NCBI GenBank assembly: GCA_015661985.1
Contig: DQVB01000668.1
Coordinates: forward strand, 1 to 8,211
Origin: Planctomycetota bacterium
GTDB lineage: Bacteria > Planctomycetota > Planctomycetia > Pirellulales > Thermoguttaceae
DNA length: 8,211 bases
Direction of reading: 5' to 3'
The first letter of the stretch is position 1. Every line of letters begins with the position of its first letter. The notes beneath the pieces were generated by a model. That model searched no databases, was not told the origin of the DNA, and saw only the letters and a program-made list of their open reading frames with translations. Positions 5,126 to 8,211 of this stretch are shown here, in pieces. Position numbers and translations under genes: made by a program.

Positions 5126-6601
5126 GGCGCGGAGCTGGTCACGGAACCTTCTCACCTGGGCGTTTTCGGGCTCAAGCGCCGTGGCGTGGTCCGCCGCTTG
5201 GATCGCCTCGGCCCTCTTGCCGCGTCTGGCGCAGATCCGGCTCAGCAGCAGGTAGTGGCCCGCAGTCGGTTTGCGCTTCAGCGCCTCACGAGCCAACCGT
5301 TCCGCCTCGGCGAGCTGGCGGTTGCTTTGGAGGTAGACTTCGGCCAGGCCTGCATATCCGCCCGGGCTTTCCGGCGCCAGTTCCGTGATCTTCCGGAAGG
5401 CTTGCTCCGCCGCATCGAACCGCTGCAGGCGGGCGCGGAGCACACCCAGTTTCCAATAGTGTGCTGGATTGTCCGGCTCGGTCTGGACCAGCTCCTCATA
5501 AACCTGGAGAGCCTCCGACAGCCGCCCCGCCTGTTGATAAAGCGCAGCCAAGAACTTGCGGCAGAGGAGGTTCTTGGGATTCAACACCGCTGCGGTCCGC
5601 CACATCCGCTCCGCTGCATCCACTTGGCCGGCGTCCCGGTAGATCTGGCCGCCCATCGTGTAGGCCACCGAGAAATTGGCGCACGTCCATTCGAAATCCA
5701 ACGTCTGGGGGGTCATCCCCTCCATGGGCTTAGACTCTTTGGCCCGCAGCTCTTTGAACTTCCGAAAGTGCTCGTCGGCCGCTTCGGGTTGCCCCAGGCG
5801 GGTCAGGGCGGTGGCCAAGCCGAAATGGGCGCGGCTCAAGTCCGGCTCGAGCCGTAGGGCCGCTTCGTAGTACGTCCGGGCATCCTCGAACTGCTTCCAT
5901 TGCAAGTACGCCTGGCCCAACAGCACTAGGGGCTTTGCGGAGGACGGGTGTAAGCGGGTATGTTCCTCGAGCACATCCACGGCTTCACCCATGCGGCCCA
6001 GCCTGAGCAACACGTCGGCCCACTGGTAGACGGCCTCCGCCAGCTGGGGAGACAGCAGAGCGGCTTTGCGGAACATCTCGGCCGCCTCTTCATAATCGCC
6101 CTTCAGGGCCGCCACTTTGCCCAGCCCGTTATAGGCTTCGGCGTAAGTGGGGTCCAACTCCAGGCATCGGGTCCAGGAGTCGGACGCCGCCTGCCGCTCA
6201 CCCAGGAAGAAGTGGACGGTGGCCATCAGCTCATGCACGCGGGCATCGTTCGGGTATATCTCCACCAGGCGCCCGATCTCTCGTTTCCCGTTTTCCACCA
6301 CCTCGGCGATGGTTTTCGGCGGCGCCGGAGCGGGCTCGACGGTTGCCCGTCTCTGCGCCGGCGGTTCGCCTTCGGTCGGCGCGGGGACGCGACTGGCCGC
6401 GTCTGCCGACTGCGCTGGCTGGTTCGAGTGCCTTCTGTCGGGCAGCAGAAACAGACCGCAGAAGCCAAGCACCAGGCCCACCGCGACTGCAGCGGCGCCG
6501 AGGACCATCACCCGTCTTGCGCGGCCGATCCTCGGCCGCTCAGGTGTGCTGGCCGCCGTTTCCGGTCCGCCTTCGCGGCAGTGGAGACGGTCGCTGGTCA
6601 C
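5108..6601 (-). CDS. Membrane-anchored TPR protein
   Basis: Scaffold-type tetratricopeptide repeat protein of 497 residues. Residues 1-30 are polar and Arg-rich (RPRIGRARR), 31-53 are one transmembrane helix, and 60-97 are a Pro/Ala-rich linker. The positive-inside rule predicts the N-terminus in the cytoplasm and the TPR domain outside the membrane. About ten TPR units follow: five at roughly 118-287, an irregular insert at 284-312 (rich in Lys and Met, then DFEWTCANF), and five more to about 480. Typical TPR signatures are visible, such as AEAYNGLGKVAALKGDYEEA. I chose GTG 6601 because it overlaps the upstream TGA (GTGA), has GAGGGAG seven bases upstream, and gives a sensible membrane anchor. 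The frame is open 53 codons further but there it only shadows the preceding gene. It sits between two paralogous propeller genes, which suggests the TPR arm binds one or both of them. Confidence 0.9.
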   Translation of the reverse strand: MTSDRLHCREGGPETAASTPERPRIGRARRVMVLGAAAVAVGLVLGFCGLFLLPDRRHSNQPAQSADAASRVPAPTEGEPPAQRRATVEPAPAPPKTIAEVVENGKREIGRLVEIYPNDARVHELMATVHFFLGERQAASDSWTRCLELDPTYAEAYNGLGKVAALKGDYEEAAEMFRKAALLSPQLAEAVYQWADVLLRLGRMGEAVDVLEEHTRLHPSSAKPLVLLGQAYLQWKQFEDARTYYEAALRLEPDLSRAHFGLATALTRLGQPEAADEHFRKFKELRAKESKPMEGMTPQTLDFEWTCANFSVAYTMGGQIYRDAGQVDAAERMWRTAAVLNPKNLLCRKFLAALYQQAGRLSEALQVYEELVQTEPDNPAHYWKLGVLRARLQRFDAAEQAFRKITELAPESPGGYAGLAEVYLQSNRQLAEAERLAREALKRKPTAGHYLLLSRICARRGKRAEAIQAADHATALEPENAQVRRFRDQLRARGVTP

Positions 6602-6615
6602 GGCGTTGCTCCCTC
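6598..6615 (-). promoter_or_regulatory. GTGA stop-start overlap with ribosome binding site
   Basis: The first propeller gene stop TGA (6600-6598) shares two bases with GTG (6601-6599) of the TPR gene. GAGGGAG (6615-6609), lying in the last codons of the upstream gene, is seven bases from the GTG. This fixes the GTG start and implies translational coupling. Confidence 0.75.
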
Positions 6616-8211
6616 TGGCGTTGAGTCTGGGTCGATCGGCTCTGTGGCGCCTCGAGTCGCTTCGCCCCTCTGCCGGCCCTCGGGCCCTTCCCAACCGGTC
6701 CTGTGCAGGGCCGCAGTGACGGGTCGTGTGGTGGCTCCTCGCCCTTCGAGGATCCGCCACAGGCGGTCGGCCTCCAACCCTTCGGCCACATCCACGCCCC
6801 CACCGATCCAGCGGACAAGGACGCGATCAACCGATCGGCGGCGTCCCAAACCGAAGTGCAATCGCATTCCGTAGTGGCTCTGATAGCCACGTCCGCTGTG
6901 CACCTCGGCTATTTGAGTCAGATCCGAAGCCGCCACCTCCACGCGCGCTCCCACGCCGTCGCGGTTGGCCTTGACCCCTTCCAGCTCGATCTCGACCCAA
7001 TGGTTCCCCGGCGGGGAATCGTTCCTGAGCACCGTCGGCCGGCTGCGCGAATTGAGCACGACCACGTCGATATCCCCGTCGTTGTCCAGGTCGTCGAAGC
7101 CGGCTCCTCGGCTGCTTTGCCGAACCAGCATCCCGTCGCCGGCGACAGGGGAGACGTTCACAAACCGGCCGTCTCCCGTGTTCATCAACAGCACGTTCCG
7201 CACGCGGTAGGACGTGCTGTCGTCGACAAAGTCGACATGGTCCTGCAAATGGCCGCAGGCGACGAACAGGTCGCGATCGCCGTCGTTGTCGAAGTCGACC
7301 AGACCGGCGCCCCAGTTCACGTAGGGGAACAGGCCCTGGCCAGCTCGCGCCTGTTGCGTCACATCCATGAAGAATCCGCCGCCCATATTCTTGTAGAGTA
7401 CCGGCAGTTCCATGGCGTAGTCCGTCATGAAGAAATCGAGCCAGCCGTCGTTGTTGTAGTCGCCGCAGTCCACGCCCATACTGCCGTTTTCGTCGCCGTA
7501 AAGGTTATAGCCTACGCCGGCCATGAGGGCCACTTCCTTGAACCGGCCGGTACCATCGTTTTCAAAGAAAAAGTTTCCTTTCACGTCGTTGCAGACGAAA
7601 ACGTCCGTGTCACCGTCGTTATCTGCGTCGGCGCAGGTCATGCCCATCCCGGTCCCCGCGTGGGCCGCCACACCCGACTCGATGCTCACGTCGGTGAAGG
7701 TCCTATCGCCGTTGTTTCGGTAGAACGTATCCGGCTCGGGCGGGAAGTCCCTGGGGCTGGGGTACCACGGGTATCCCCCCACGCTGCGCCGCACGTGGGT
7801 CTCGTAGGAGAAGCGGATGTAGTTGGACACGTAGAGGTCCAGATCGCCGTCCGCGTCGGCATCGAGGAAACAGGTGCCTGCCCCAACCTTGAAGCCATTG
7901 GCCACACCGGCCTGGTTGGTCACGTCCGTGAACGTGCCATCGCCGTTGTTCCGATAGAGTACATTGGGGCCGTAGTTGTTGAGGTAGAGGTCCAGATCAC
8001 CGTCGTTATCGAAGTCCCCTGCGGTGGCTCCGAGCCCAAAGCCCTGATCACCCACTCCCGCCTCGTCGGTCACATCGACGAATCGCCAACCGCCCAGGTT
8101 GCGGTAGAGGGCGTTCCGGGGCGGCGCCGTGGCGCGGTAGCCCTTCAGAGGCGCCCCGTTGAGCAGGTAGATGTCAATCCACCCGTCTCCGTCATAGTCG
8201 AACAGGACCAG
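6598..8211 (-). CDS. FG-GAP/VCBS propeller with ASPIC_UnbV domain (CRTAC1-type), first copy, 5' end outside window
   Basis: Partial gene: 537 codons are visible and the frame is open through base 8211. By alignment to the downstream paralogue about 68 N-terminal residues, including any signal peptide, are missing. The in-frame GTG at 8073 is internal, since FDYDGDGWID and PPRNALYRN upstream match the paralogue. Seven calcium-loop motifs (DYDGDGWID, DFDNDGDLD, DADADGDLD, DADNDGDTD, DYNNDGWLD, DFDNDGDRD, DLDNDGDID) predict a seven-bladed propeller, followed by ASPIC_UnbV (EVHSGRGYQSHYG, HFGLG, VRWIGGG). The four blade cysteines of the paralogue are kept, with an extra one in VACGHL. Unlike the paralogue it carries a tail of about 45 residues rich in Gly, Arg, Thr and Pro after the domain. 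It is the upstream partner of the TPR gene; the operon promoter lies beyond the window. Confidence 0.92.
   Translation of the reverse strand: MVLFDYDGDGWIDIYLLNGAPLKGYRATAPPRNALYRNLGGWRFVDVTDEAGVGDQGFGLGATAGDFDNDGDLDLYLNNYGPNVLYRNNGDGTFTDVTNQAGVANGFKVGAGTCFLDADADGDLDLYVSNYIRFSYETHVRRSVGGYPWYPSPRDFPPEPDTFYRNNGDRTFTDVSIESGVAAHAGTGMGMTCADADNDGDTDVFVCNDVKGNFFFENDGTGRFKEVALMAGVGYNLYGDENGSMGVDCGDYNNDGWLDFFMTDYAMELPVLYKNMGGGFFMDVTQQARAGQGLFPYVNWGAGLVDFDNDGDRDLFVACGHLQDHVDFVDDSTSYRVRNVLLMNTGDGRFVNVSPVAGDGMLVRQSSRGAGFDDLDNDGDIDVVVLNSRSRPTVLRNDSPPGNHWVEIELEGVKANRDGVGARVEVAASDLTQIAEVHSGRGYQSHYGMRLHFGLGRRRSVDRVLVRWIGGGVDVAEGLEADRLWRILEGRGATTRPVTAALHRTGWEGPEGRQRGEATRGATEPIDPDSTPEGATP

Noticed and set aside
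5021..5857. Plus-strand open frame of 278 codons
   Set aside because: Antisense to the TPR gene; Arg/Leu/Gln-rich with no domain and no ribosome binding site.
5960..6874. Plus-strand open frame of 304 codons
   Set aside because: Antisense across the TPR gene start and the end of the upstream propeller gene; low-complexity composition and no domain.
3423..8211. Recurring GTCGTTGTC-type words that look like a DNA repeat array
   Set aside because: They encode the Asn-Asp-Gly-Asp calcium loops of the propeller blades at irregular spacing; no CRISPR-like spacer pattern or mobile repeat is present.

Overview
The window looks like GC-rich bacterial chromosome, most likely from Planctomycetota. The clues are paired ASPIC/UnbV (CRTAC1-type) propeller proteins beside a membrane-anchored TPR protein, a peptidase-MA-like gluzincin domain, GTG starts and tightly overlapping genes. 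This assignment is inferred from gene content; there is no rRNA or marker gene to confirm it. I see no mobile element, tRNA, CRISPR array or prophage gene.

Right part (3423-8211, all minus strand): a compact three-gene operon, read from right to left. First is an FG-GAP/ASPIC_UnbV protein whose 5' end lies beyond the window. Next is a signal-anchored TPR protein that starts inside the stop codon of the first gene (GTGA). Last is a second FG-GAP/ASPIC_UnbV protein that starts inside the stop codon of the TPR gene (ATGA). The two propeller proteins are close paralogues. The second has a signal peptide and the TPR domain is predicted to lie outside the cytoplasmic membrane, so all three products probably share the periplasmic or surface compartment and may form one assembly.

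Middle (2525-3422): a small plus-strand gene for a secreted cupin with a complete set of metal ligands. It ends 49 bases from the oppositely oriented propeller operon, with a perfect hairpin between them. Upstream of it is a roughly 350-base divergent intergenic region with overlapping promoter-like sequences facing both ways, a palindrome, and a perfect 8-bp-stem hairpin in the leader of the leftward gene.

Left part (518-2524, minus strand): one long gene joining an alpha/beta-hydrolase (dienelactone hydrolase/S9-like) to a C-terminal HExxH...E gluzincin domain, both with apparently complete active sites. Downstream of it (305-489) is a weak small reading frame broken by a TGATG overlap. Bases 1-304 hold no gene I can support.

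Overall the genes suggest secreted or envelope-associated work (calcium-binding propellers, periplasmic TPR scaffold, secreted cupin, possibly exported bifunctional hydrolase). No substrate can be deduced from the sequence.
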